Part shown: piece by piece, positions 17,018 to 25,097 of the stretch | How the letters are laid out: each line of letters begins with the position of its first letter | How positions within the stretch are numbered: the stretch's first letter is position 1 | DNA from: an uncultured Chitinophagales bacterium | GTDB lineage: Bacteria > Bacteroidota > Bacteroidia > Chitinophagales > UBA2359 | Direction: 5' to 3' | Assembly (NCBI GenBank): GCA_937927195.1 | Contig: CALBCY010000109.1 | Location: 21,125-85,124, forward strand | DNA length: 64,000 nucleotides | Notes under the pieces: model-generated | Databases searched by the model: none | What the model saw: only the letters and a program-made list of their open reading frames with translations | Told to the model about the DNA's origin: nothing | Translations under genes and position numbers: made by a program

Positions 17018-17605
17018 ATGAAAAATTTTCTTTTTGCGATCTGTGCTTTGTTGTTCATCAGCAATGTGCCATTAGATGCACAAGTTTGTAGTAGTTCTTC
17101 AAGGAGACCGAGCTACAAGCGGCACAGCTCTAATCAACACAATGTTCATAAGAACCATCGCCACAATCATGTTATTGGGAGCTTTGTATCATTTTTGCCA
17201 GGCCATGCAGTCGTCGAAGTCATAAGAGGCCGAAACTATTATGTCTGCGATGGAAATTATTTCACAAGGAGCCGAAGAGGTTATCGCTGTGAACAAGCTC
17301 CATCTGCTTATTGCGCTCCTGAAATCATTAGTATTCCATACGATGCTTGTGAAATCAGAACCTCTTGCGGTGAGTATTACATCAGCAATGGAGTTTTCTA
17401 TGAGCAAAGAAGACACGGTGTTCGAATCGTCGATACGCCTGTTGGATCAATTGTTAAACGATTGCCTCATGATTATGTAGTCCTATCAAATAGAGGGCAT
17501 GTTTTCATGGAGTCTCATGGCGTTTATTTTTCTCCAGTAGGATGTGGAAGAAGAACAGAGTACCAGGTTTTGGCATCTTGCCCGACAGGATACGGTCGCC
17601 ATTAA
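17018..17605 (+). CDS. His-rich secreted protein, DUF6515-like
   Basis: 195 residues with a clear signal peptide (MKNFLFAICALLF to DAQ). A short His/Arg/Ser-rich segment (about residues 24-52, with HNVHKNHRHNH) is followed by tandem beta-rich repeats of about 40-45 residues built on 'IGSFVSFLPGHAVVEVIRGRNYY', 'CDGNYFTRSRRGY' and 'VGSIVKRLPHDYVVLSNRGHV'. This looks like the DUF6515 family of Bacteroidota secreted proteins. Several cysteines in the mature part may form disulfides. The His-rich segment could bind metal, which is inference. The gene stands alone and is followed by a very strong terminator at 17675-17706. Confidence 0.65.
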   Translation: MKNFLFAICALLFISNVPLDAQVCSSSSRRPSYKRHSSNQHNVHKNHRHNHVIGSFVSFLPGHAVVEVIRGRNYYVCDGNYFTRSRRGYRCEQAPSAYCAPEIISIPYDACEIRTSCGEYYISNGVFYEQRRHGVRIVDTPVGSIVKRLPHDYVVLSNRGHVFMESHGVYFSPVGCGRRTEYQVLASCPTGYGRH

Positions 17606-17674
17606 ATAAACACTAAATCAACAATAGTTTGTATAGCATTGACAAATGCTAATTTTTAAACAAATTTCAATGAA

Positions 17675-17706
17675 GCCTCCTCGCCTTACCGCGAGGAGGC
17701 TTTTTC
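17675..17706 (+). terminator. intrinsic terminator
   Basis: A perfect 10-bp GC-rich stem (GCCTCCTCGC with GCGAGGAGGC) around a CTTACC loop is followed by a run of T. It serves the DUF6515-like gene. Confidence 0.93.
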
Positions 17707-17798
17707 TTTAGTTTTAATTTTCTTTAGTTTCAATAAGTAGATAAAAGTCCAAAATCTAATATCCGGTTAATAAACTTTCATGCATCATAAATATTGTT

Positions 17799-17806
17799 TA
17801 TTTTTG
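17799..17806 (+). promoter_or_regulatory. candidate -7 promoter box upstream of the HSL-type hydrolase
   Basis: TATTTTTG matches TAnnTTTG exactly, 52 bases before the ATG at 17858. A TTTC about 19 bases upstream could be a weak -33 element. Confidence 0.5.
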
Positions 17807-17857
17807 TAGGCTGTAATACTCTCCAAAGTTTTACATTTATTTAAAGACGCCAATTTT

Positions 17858-18967
17858 ATGAAAAACAACAATTCCTCTAAGGCCAGATTTGGCCTTGCCC
17901 TAAAATATAGTTTCACTATAGCCATTCTATCTTTTTTCCTTTCAGGACAAAATGCAATCGCTCAAAACGATGCCAACGAATCTGAATCAAAAGTTGCTAG
18001 CAGCAATGCGAGTATTACAGGTACTAATTTCATAGAAAAACAAAGTTTCCAAAATCGTCTGGTAAAATTTTATCTAAAACTCAGAAACGAAAAAAAGTTT
18101 TGGCAATCTTCAGATATTGGTGATCACTTGGATAAAAAGAGAGAGAAAGATGATTTCACACCTAAGCAGGGCATCTATAAAAATTGTAAGCATGAAATTT
18201 TGAAAATCGGTGAATCAGATGTTTCAATCCTTACTCCTGTTGATGGATGCAATGAAGACTTAATCATCTATTTTCCTGGCGGAGCATTTATTCTAGGTCC
18301 TATGAAATACCAATGGTCTATGGCCAACAGAATTTCAAAGAACAGCCAACAAACCATGTGGGTAGTCGATTACCCCAAAACACCTGAACATGATTTGGCT
18401 AGCATCTACCAAAACGTTTATGCTGTTTATCAAGAGGCCATTAAAAAATATCCAGCTGAAAAGATCACTTTATTGGGCGGTTCTTCTGGAGGAAACATTG
18501 CCTTGTCTCTGGCTGTAAGATTGAAAAATGAAAACAGAACACTTCCAAAGCAATTGGTTTTACTTTCGCCTTTCATTGATTTTAGTTCAAAAAACCCAGA
18601 GGTCGAAGAGCTTTTAGAAGTCGATCCAATTCTCGCACCACCTGCCCTTATAGTAATTGGTAAATGGTTGGACATTGATACGGAACATGCAGATCCGACA
18701 ATTTCTCCAATCTACAATGATCTTTCTGAACTTCCTCCCATGTACATGTTCATGGCCTCTGACGATATTTTAATGCCAGACCAAAAACTATTTCATCAAA
18801 AGGCATTAGAAGAAGGTGCTCAAATTGAAGTATTCTACGGAAATGGGATGTTGCATGACTGGCCAGTTCTTCCTACCAAAGATGGTAAAATGGCAGTTGA
18901 TCAAGTTATCAAAATTCTGAACCAAGAAAGTGCTCAACCTAAAAGCCTTAGCTCTGTGAAAAAATAA
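17858..18967 (+). CDS. alpha/beta hydrolase of the hormone-sensitive-lipase group, secreted
   Basis: 369 residues, with a signal peptide ending near AIAQ (about residue 35). The fold follows family IV (HSL-like) esterases: the oxyanion region YFPGGAFILG takes the place of the usual HGGG, the nucleophile elbow is LLGGSSGGNIALSL with Ser210, the acid is probably the Asp in DDILMPDQ, and the catalytic His is in GMLHDWPVLP. These enzymes hydrolyse short-chain acyl esters or, in some members, amide-like bonds. The substitution of His by Pro in the HGG motif (PGG) is a departure from the canonical sequence but occurs in other members. It is likely periplasmic. No operon partners are evident; a perfect -7 box lies upstream. 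Confidence 0.85.
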   Translation: MKNNNSSKARFGLALKYSFTIAILSFFLSGQNAIAQNDANESESKVASSNASITGTNFIEKQSFQNRLVKFYLKLRNEKKFWQSSDIGDHLDKKREKDDFTPKQGIYKNCKHEILKIGESDVSILTPVDGCNEDLIIYFPGGAFILGPMKYQWSMANRISKNSQQTMWVVDYPKTPEHDLASIYQNVYAVYQEAIKKYPAEKITLLGGSSGGNIALSLAVRLKNENRTLPKQLVLLSPFIDFSSKNPEVEELLEVDPILAPPALIVIGKWLDIDTEHADPTISPIYNDLSELPPMYMFMASDDILMPDQKLFHQKALEEGAQIEVFYGNGMLHDWPVLPTKDGKMAVDQVIKILNQESAQPKSLSSVKK

Positions 18968-19109
18968 TTTCACTAAAACCTTATTTGATATTTTTTCTGT
19001 TGTTGAAATACAATGTTAAAACTACCGCAAAGAAGAAAACCAGAATACTGCATACTTCAATATTATTGAGAAATCCATATTGGACAATTCCCGCTAATAC
19101 TTTTCAACA

Positions 19110-19599
19110 ATGAAGCAAGGTAGAAACGCTTGCTCCTTGTATTCTTTTGCCTTTGCAATGACTTTTCAGTGTTTTCTACTTTTTGTTTATGCCAATGATT
19201 TACGGAGATCAATATTGACGCAGTTGTTCGCTCTTTACTTTTTAGGTGCTAGTTATATTATTTTTCGAGACTTAATTAATGCTAAAAAAGTAGGCAAAGA
19301 AATACTAGCTGGTGTATTTTCTGGTTTTATTATTTTAGGAATCATAGGAGGTTTTGTATTCACTTCTAGAAATTTATCAACCCAATTCTTTTTCGAATAT
19401 TGGGACGGGCGAAACCAAATTTCAAAACCTGAGTTACTTTAGCTTTATAAGTTTGCTAACAATAGGTTATGGAGACATTGCTCCGATCAATTTTTTTTCG
19501 AAGAAATTGTCAGTTTTTCTTGGACCAATCGGCCACTTTTATTTGACCATCGCATCAGCTATTGTTATTGGAAAATACTTAAAAGATAAAACAGAATGA
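19110..19599 (+). pseudogene. two-TM potassium channel, frameshifted
   Basis: Two overlapping frames together encode one channel. The first (from ATG 19110) gives transmembrane segments and breaks off at VFTSRN. The second frame continues with YSLLEIYQPNSFSN, then the pore helix and selectivity filter LTIGYGDIAP, then a final helix ending GKYLKDKTE. Restoring one T in the run at 19352-19355 would join them as GGFLYSLLEIYQPNSFS, which reads like the intact family. The filter TIGYGD is typical of potassium channels. The short N-terminus, with an in-frame stop just upstream of the ATG, also suggests decay or a poorly defined start. Either a real mutation or a homopolymer base-calling error could explain this. 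Confidence 0.75.
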
Positions 19600-19635
19600 T
19601 GAAATTTCAAAAGGTTTCTGGTCTAAAAATTTAAA

Positions 19636-19866
19636 ATGAATGCTAAGCAAGATTTGAGAAAAGTTGACATGGAACAATACCAACTAGAACCAAATAGCTA
19701 TGAATTGCGTTCTGGTATAGAGCCTAACGCTCCCCTATGTCCATTTGGCAATCATTATCAATGGATAGGTTTTGATTTGGAGAGAAATGAGTATGTTAGA
19801 TTCACCAAATCAGTTTTCAAGTTATTGGTTAATAAAATTACGGAAAAAGATGAGCATGAAAATTAA
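19636..19866 (+). CDS. small conserved-looking protein overlapping msrA
   Basis: 76 residues from an ATG at 19636, no signal peptide. The middle, EPNAPLCPFGNHYQWIGFD, followed by NEYVRFTKSVFKLLVNK, has the compact, aromatic composition of a real small globular protein. I believe similar short proteins occur in other Bacteroidota but cannot name a family. It ends 17 bases inside the msrA coding sequence, in another frame, consistent with translational coupling. The gap from the channel remnant is only 36 bases, so the three could share a transcript. Function is unknown; a role alongside methionine sulfoxide repair is only a guess from position. Confidence 0.55.
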   Translation: MNAKQDLRKVDMEQYQLEPNSYELRSGIEPNAPLCPFGNHYQWIGFDLERNEYVRFTKSVFKLLVNKITEKDEHEN

Positions 19867-20533
19867 AAGCATTTTAAGCATTGCGATGCTGTTGTTAGTA
19901 GCAGTTGGGATCGGTTGCAATGCAACAGGACAGAATAAGAGCAAAGAGGGTTCTACCAATCAAATAGCTGATAAAAAATCTGACATAACCAAGGACGGAT
20001 TGCGCAAGGCCTACTTTGCCTCTGGATGCTTCTGGTGTGTTGAAGCTGTTTATGAAAGCGTCAAAGGAGTGGAAGAGTCTCTCTCAGGTTATTCTGGTGG
20101 TCACACCAAATTCCCAACTTATGAGTCTTCAAATACTGGACGGACTGGACATGCAGAAGCAGTAGAAATTTACTACGATCCAACGATCGTCAGTTTTGCT
20201 ACCTTAGTCGATGTATATTTTGGTTCTCAAAATGTCGATCAAGTTAATGGTCAGGGACCAGATAAAGGCTCGCAATACCGATCCATTATATTTTACCAAA
20301 ATGAAGAAGAGCTTAAAATTATTGAGGATAAAATTGCTTCCATCAATCAACAAATCGCTCCTAAAAAAGTAGCCGCTGAGGTTCAAGAATTTAAAAAGTT
20401 TTGGTTGGGTGAAGATTACCACCAGGATTATGAGCGTCTCCACCCGGACCATGGTTATATCAGAGCAGTATCTATTCCAAGGCTTGAAAAATTCCAGGCA
20501 AAGTTCCCAGAACTATTGAAAGAAAAGCATTAG
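19850..20533 (+). CDS. msrA: peptide-methionine (S)-S-oxide reductase, lipoprotein
   Basis: 227 residues from the ATG at 19850; a second ATG two codons on is equally possible. The open frame extends further upstream but that part overlaps the small gene and lacks signal features. The signal sequence ends in a lipobox-like VGIGC, so this MsrA is probably membrane-tethered outside the cytoplasm. The catalytic block is FASGCFWCVEA, with the nucleophilic Cys the first of the pair, and GYSGGHTKFPTYE and GHAEAVEIYYDP follow as in the family. MsrA reduces the S-epimer of methionine sulfoxide using thioredoxin-like donors. No MsrB domain is fused. Electrons for an exported MsrA could come from DsbD-type relays such as the one encoded at 21674-24931; that link is inference. 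Confidence 0.93.
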   Translation: MSMKIKSILSIAMLLLVAVGIGCNATGQNKSKEGSTNQIADKKSDITKDGLRKAYFASGCFWCVEAVYESVKGVEESLSGYSGGHTKFPTYESSNTGRTGHAEAVEIYYDPTIVSFATLVDVYFGSQNVDQVNGQGPDKGSQYRSIIFYQNEEELKIIEDKIASINQQIAPKKVAAEVQEFKKFWLGEDYHQDYERLHPDHGYIRAVSIPRLEKFQAKFPELLKEKH

Positions 20534-20628
20534 GTTTTCACCACCAACTGCTCAAGCATTGCTTGCCATTTTATCAATTTCATAAGACTTGAAAACGTAA
20601 ATAATCCATGATTTATAATAATAAATAT

Positions 20629-20636
20629 TATTTTTG
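20629..20636 (+). promoter_or_regulatory. candidate -7 promoter box
   Basis: TATTTTTG, a perfect TAnnTTTG match, lies 27 bases before the ATG of the gene at 20663. The -33 element is not clear. Confidence 0.45.
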
Positions 20637-20662
20637 TATATATTATAAAACAACAATAAGTT

Positions 20663-21406
20663 ATGGACAAGCTAATAAAGGGAACACCAGATGACATTCT
20701 TACACATGTAAATGATATTTTAAATATTGATTTAAAAATGCAACTGAACTTTAATAAAATGAGAACCTTAAGTGCATATTCTTTGATACCACCATTATTA
20801 GTCTTGTACCGTTATGCCGAAGCTGTAAATAAAACAATTGAAATTAGGGACATGATGGCAAGCGGTCACAAATCTCATCTAATGGGTTCCGAATTAGATT
20901 TTCACTTTCCAGGCAAGCGAACGAATTGTGTTTCGCATATTCGTATTGCCGGTGATTTATTGACATTAAAAGATAAATTGATGCCCTCCTTAGATTCCTT
21001 TAGAGTAGGTGCTTATTTTGAACATTTTGACAAAGCAAACCTGACTACCTTTGAAGCCTTTGAAAAAAAATACAAAAGAAAAAAGGCAGCCGCTTCGATG
21101 CACTTAGGTACTCGCTTCAAATGGTATATTGCCGAAAAATATGATAGCAAAAAACTTTCTGGCCTTCGTTTTGGAATATGGGGCAGAGGTGGCAGAACTT
21201 ATGGTAAACAAAGAAAAATTGAAAAAGTTATCAAATCTTGGAAGAAAGGACATCTTACAGAGGCCCAAATTAGTGCAGTGGCGACACAATTGAATTCTGA
21301 CAAAATTCGCCTAGAGCTTCACGCTTTAACAGAGAAATCCTATTATCAACAAGTAGCAAATACTGTTACTAGCCTGTATAGAGACTTCAGAAAGGGATTT
21401 CAATAA
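20663..21406 (+). CDS. hypothetical protein, possibly M15-peptidase-like
   Basis: 247 residues, basic, no signal peptide. Near residue 70-80 the segment MASGHKSHLMGSELDFHFPG resembles the 'S-x-H-x-x-G-x-A-x-D' zinc-binding motif of M15 D-Ala-D-Ala carboxypeptidases, and a later FRVGAYFEHFD could supply the final ligand, but the spacing and surroundings are not convincing. The second half is Lys/Arg-rich (KKYKRKKAAASMHLG, RFGIWGRGGRTYGKQRK) and may bind nucleic acid or cell-wall polymers. I do not recognise the family with confidence. The gene is monocistronic, with its own promoter box upstream and convergent to tRNA-Phe. Confidence 0.55.
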   Translation: MDKLIKGTPDDILTHVNDILNIDLKMQLNFNKMRTLSAYSLIPPLLVLYRYAEAVNKTIEIRDMMASGHKSHLMGSELDFHFPGKRTNCVSHIRIAGDLLTLKDKLMPSLDSFRVGAYFEHFDKANLTTFEAFEKKYKRKKAAASMHLGTRFKWYIAEKYDSKKLSGLRFGIWGRGGRTYGKQRKIEKVIKSWKKGHLTEAQISAVATQLNSDKIRLELHALTEKSYYQQVANTVTSLYRDFRKGFQ

Positions 21407-21449
21407 TGACATTTTATACCATTTGCTGAATTCCAAAGCTACAGGATTT

Positions 21450-21497
21450 CACAAAAAACAAAAACCGCTCACAATCTACAGATTATGAACGGTTTTA
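21450..21497 (-). terminator. terminator downstream of tRNA-Phe
   Basis: On the minus strand AAAACCG and CGGTTTT bracket a longer imperfect stem (TTCATAATCT with AGATTGTGAG) and are followed by a T-rich tract. The hairpin lies 12 bases past the 3' end of the tRNA. Confidence 0.75.
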
Positions 21498-21508
21498 AAC
21501 TTTCAAAG

Positions 21509-21581
21509 TGGTGTGGGGCGGGGTCGAACCGCCGACACATGGATTTTCAGTCCATTGCTCTACCAACTGAGCTACCGCACC
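21509..21581 (-). tRNA. tRNA-Phe (anticodon GAA)
   Basis: 73 nt. The D arm contains GCTCAGTTGGTAGAGC, the anticodon loop is CTGAAAA with anticodon GAA, and the T arm is GGCGG-TTCGACC-CCGCC. The acceptor stem GGTGCGG/CCACACC pairs except for a C5-A68 mismatch. CCA is not encoded. It is monocistronic, with a hairpin terminator downstream. Confidence 0.95.
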
Positions 21582-21673
21582 AATTGTTTCTAAAAGCGAT
21601 TGCAAAGATATATAAAAAGAGCATACTCCCAACTATACTGAGAGAATTTTTTTCGACTTATTTTAATCTATTC

Positions 21674-24433
21674 CTATCTACTCCCTAAAAGAGATTTCCC
21701 TCTCTTGAAGTTTTTAACGCCTTCCTCAAGAAAATCTGAATAATCTTTTAATTCAGGCGTGTATCCGCGAGGTGGAGCCAAGTGTTCTCCTTCATGGTTT
21801 AAGAGAATATAGAATGGCTGACTATTGGTATTGAAGCACTTGGTTTGCAAATAACTCCATTTATTCCCAACAGATCTTACTTTTTTCTTCTTTCCATTTA
21901 ATTCATAAGCAAATTGCTCTTCCTTTGGAAGTTTAACATTTTCATCAACATATAGAGAAATCAAAGTATATTCCTTCATCAACTCCTCCATTTTAGGCCA
22001 AACATTCTCTTCCATTTTACGACAATTCACACAAGCCCAGCCAGTGAAGTCCAATAAAATTGGCTTACCTGATTTCTTTGCTTCTGCAATTCCATCTTCC
22101 AGATTCATAATGCCATGAATTCCACCATCATCTGCATGATTGGCATCTTGATCGCCCCACAAATTGGAAATATTGTAAAACATTGGAGGAGGGAATCCAC
22201 TAATCAATCCTCCTATCAAAGGAATCGGCTTCAAGAAAATTCCTGGAATCAACAACAATCCCATTACTATTGACAAACCAGATAATCCCAACCTAATAGG
22301 ACCTTTTTTCTTCACTGGACTGTCATGAGGCAATTTGATAAAGCCTAAAAGGTAAAACCCTAGTCCAAACAAAAGTACCGCCCAAATGGCTAAGAATATC
22401 TCTCTTGGCAATAAGCCCCATTGAGGAACCATATCTGCATTTGACAAAAATTTCAAAGCAAAAATCAATTCTATGAATCCTAAAACTTTCTTTACTGTAT
22501 CCAACCAACCGCCTGATTTAGGCAATGAATTTAACCAACCTGGAAAGGCAGCAAAAAGCGCAAACGGCAATGCCAAAGCAAGGGCAAAACCAAACATTCC
22601 TACGACTGGCCCAAGTGTTTTTCCACCAACTGCTGCTTCTACTAGCAAGGTTCCAATAATTGGCCCTGTGCAAGAAAAAGATACCAAAGCCAAGGTAAAG
22701 GCCATAAAGAAAATACCAATCAAACCACCTCTGTCTGAAGCGCTGTCCGACTTATTGATCATCCAACTTGGTAATGTGATCTCAAAATAGCCAAAAAAGG
22801 AAATGGCAAAAATTACGAAAATGGCAAAGAAAGCCAAGTTCATAATTGGATTGGTTGATAAAATACTTAAAGAGTCCGCACCAAACGCCATGGTAACGAA
22901 GAATCCCAGCGACACATAAATAACGATGATCGAAACAGCGTAAATCAAGGCATTGATTAAACCTTTCTTTTTGTCTTTACTCATTTTGGTGAAATAGCTC
23001 ACCGTCATTGGAATCATTGGGAAAACACAAGGAGTCAGTAAAGCAGCAAAACCACCCAAAAATCCTAGTATAAATATTACCCAAGGAGTCCTCCCCTCTT
23101 TTTCCTCTTTATTGGTTTCGACACCGCAATCGGCAATCACTGATTCAAACATATTTGGACCACTGATATCCACCAATCCATTCCCAGCTGCTTTCTTTCC
23201 TGTTGAGCCTGAATGAGCAGCATTTGCTCCTGCACCACCAGCTATGGCATTGTTGGTTTGATTGCCTGACTTTCCACCACTGATCAATCCGGGCTTAGCG
23301 GCACCATCTGCTCGATTAGTGCCAGTATTCGAAGTTCCTTTTTTACTTCCACTATTAGACATCATTTCATCAACATCCATCTGTTGGTCGACGGCCTCGC
23401 TGATTATAGAAGGATCATCTACATCATCCTCTTCTTGTGGAACAACCGTTCCTCCACGATTCTTTATTTTTTGGTCGGCGCTTTGATTGCCAGCATTTAA
23501 TAGATTGAAGGAAAAATCGACATCTTCTGGTGGAAGACAGCGTTCATGGTCGCAAGTCATAAAGGTCAAATAACCGCTTACTTTTGCATTGGGTTTGTTG
23601 ACTTTCACTTTTTGACTGAAATTGATTTTATCCTTGTACTTTCTAACAGTCATTTCAAAAATCTTATCGAAACCTTCGATCAAATTACCTTTCTCATCGA
23701 CCTTGCCCATTAACTTAAAGCTTGAATTTTTATCAAATTCAAAAGTTGTAGGTTGTGGTCCGCCAGCTTTGACATTCTGAGAATAAACATACCAGCCTTT
23801 GTCAATTTTAGCATCAAAATTCAAAAGAAACTCTCCATTTCCCAAGTCTTTTTTGCTAAATTTCCAATCTACTGGTTCAAGTATTCCACTGGTATTTGAA
23901 GCCTGTCCAGGTTTTGGAGCAGGCGAAGCAATTTTTACTTCTCCGGGAACTGGTGTATTTGCTTGAGGCGCTTTTTGTGAAATGTCAAATGAAAAATCAA
24001 TGTCTTCTGGTGGAAGGCAACGCCCATTGTCACAAGTCATGAAAGTCAAATAACCACTTACTTTTCCTTTTTCTTTTAAAGGCTTAACAACAGAAACAAG
24101 CGTTAGCTCATCTGCATATTTTCTTAAGACCATGTCGAAAACAGGATCTTGTTTTTCGACCATGTCTCCCCTTTCACGAATCTTTCCCAATTGTTTGAAA
24201 TCGCCATTCTCTTCAAAAGTAATAGACGTAGGTATTGGTCCGCCCTCATCAATTTTTTGAGAGTATACGTACCAACCATCATCAATTTTGGCTTTGAACT
24301 TTAACTCGTAACTACCATTTGGTAATTGCTTGCTATCAAAAGTCCACTTTACCGGTTCAAGCACTTGGCCTGAAACAGCAATTGAGAAAAATAAGCCCAA
24401 AAATACGCCAATGAGTCCAAACAACTTTTTCAT
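21674..24433 (-). CDS. dsbD: thiol:disulfide interchange protein DsbD with two N-terminal alpha domains
   Basis: 919 residues, longer than a typical DsbD because the periplasmic alpha domain is duplicated. After a signal peptide, alpha-1 (about 23-140) and alpha-2 (about 180-305) each hold the redox pair in the context FMTCDxxxCLPPED. A Gly/Asn/Ser-rich linker (about 310-440) leads to the eight-helix membrane domain, with TPCVFPM near residue 468 and the second Cys in FSCTGPIIG. The C-terminal thioredoxin-like gamma domain has WACVNCRK (about residues 797-803). DsbD carries electrons from cytoplasmic thioredoxin across the membrane to periplasmic thiol proteins. A separate single alpha-domain gene lies 48 bases upstream on the same strand, probably in the same operon. 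Confidence 0.93.
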   Translation of the reverse strand: MKKLFGLIGVFLGLFFSIAVSGQVLEPVKWTFDSKQLPNGSYELKFKAKIDDGWYVYSQKIDEGGPIPTSITFEENGDFKQLGKIRERGDMVEKQDPVFDMVLRKYADELTLVSVVKPLKEKGKVSGYLTFMTCDNGRCLPPEDIDFSFDISQKAPQANTPVPGEVKIASPAPKPGQASNTSGILEPVDWKFSKKDLGNGEFLLNFDAKIDKGWYVYSQNVKAGGPQPTTFEFDKNSSFKLMGKVDEKGNLIEGFDKIFEMTVRKYKDKINFSQKVKVNKPNAKVSGYLTFMTCDHERCLPPEDVDFSFNLLNAGNQSADQKIKNRGGTVVPQEEDDVDDPSIISEAVDQQMDVDEMMSNSGSKKGTSNTGTNRADGAAKPGLISGGKSGNQTNNAIAGGAGANAAHSGSTGKKAAGNGLVDISGPNMFESVIADCGVETNKEEKEGRTPWVIFILGFLGGFAALLTPCVFPMIPMTVSYFTKMSKDKKKGLINALIYAVSIIVIYVSLGFFVTMAFGADSLSILSTNPIMNLAFFAIFVIFAISFFGYFEITLPSWMINKSDSASDRGGLIGIFFMAFTLALVSFSCTGPIIGTLLVEAAVGGKTLGPVVGMFGFALALALPFALFAAFPGWLNSLPKSGGWLDTVKKVLGFIELIFALKFLSNADMVPQWGLLPREIFLAIWAVLLFGLGFYLLGFIKLPHDSPVKKKGPIRLGLSGLSIVMGLLLIPGIFLKPIPLIGGLISGFPPPMFYNISNLWGDQDANHADDGGIHGIMNLEDGIAEAKKSGKPILLDFTGWACVNCRKMEENVWPKMEELMKEYTLISLYVDENVKLPKEEQFAYELNGKKKKVRSVGNKWSYLQTKCFNTNSQPFYILLNHEGEHLAPPRGYTPELKDYSDFLEEGVKNFKRGKSLLGSR

Positions 24434-24481
24434 TAATAAAGAGCGTTAGATTAGTGAAGAAAGATTTCTAAGTTCAATTTT

Positions 24482-24931
24482 TTACTTCCCCAATGTAAAT
24501 TCAAAATCTACATCTTCTGGTGGAAGGCAACGTTCATCATCGCAAGTCATAAAGGTTAAATAACCAGAAACATCGTCTCCTGCGCTTCCTTTCACTGTAG
24601 CCACAAAGCTTACCTCATTAGAATATTTACGCAAGTTCATTGCAAACAATTCATCGTACTTTTCAATCAAATCACCTTCTTCACGAACCTCTCCAACCAA
24701 ATTGCCTTCTTCAAACTCAAAAGCCGTTGGAATTGGTCCACCGTCGTCCAAATCTTGTGAATAGATATACCAGCCTTTGTCCAATGATGCTGTCATCACC
24801 AAATCGAAGGTTCCGTCGCCGTTATCCTTTGATTCAAAAGCCCAGTCAACTGGTTCGAAAATCTGTGCTTGCATACTGAATGTTGCAAACAAAATCATTA
24901 ATCCGCTGAAAATGTATTTTCCAAATTTCAT
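24482..24931 (-). CDS. stand-alone DsbD alpha-domain protein
   Basis: 149 residues: a signal peptide (to MQAQ, about residue 22) and one domain homologous to each N-terminal domain of the adjacent DsbD. Shared landmarks are IFEPVDWAFESKDNGDG, LDKGWYIYSQDLDDGGPIP and GYLTFMTCDDERCLPPEDVD, with both redox cysteines kept. It ends LGK and has no membrane or thioredoxin part. It lies 48 bases upstream of dsbD on the same strand. It probably exchanges electrons with the DsbD membrane or gamma domain and passes them to a dedicated periplasmic partner. It most likely arose by duplication. Confidence 0.88.
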   Translation of the reverse strand: MKFGKYIFSGLMILFATFSMQAQIFEPVDWAFESKDNGDGTFDLVMTASLDKGWYIYSQDLDDGGPIPTAFEFEEGNLVGEVREEGDLIEKYDELFAMNLRKYSNEVSFVATVKGSAGDDVSGYLTFMTCDDERCLPPEDVDFEFTLGK

Positions 24932-25097
24932 ATAAATTATTTTTTTTTTGTCAATTATAATTAGTAGCCCAATTGAAGGGCAAATAAAAGCATTATTACC
25001 TTACAAAACTATACAAAACTATACGTTCCTATCAAAAAAATGCTCTGTAAATTGGCTGGTTTAATCAATTTTAACCGCTTTTGATAATTATTATATA

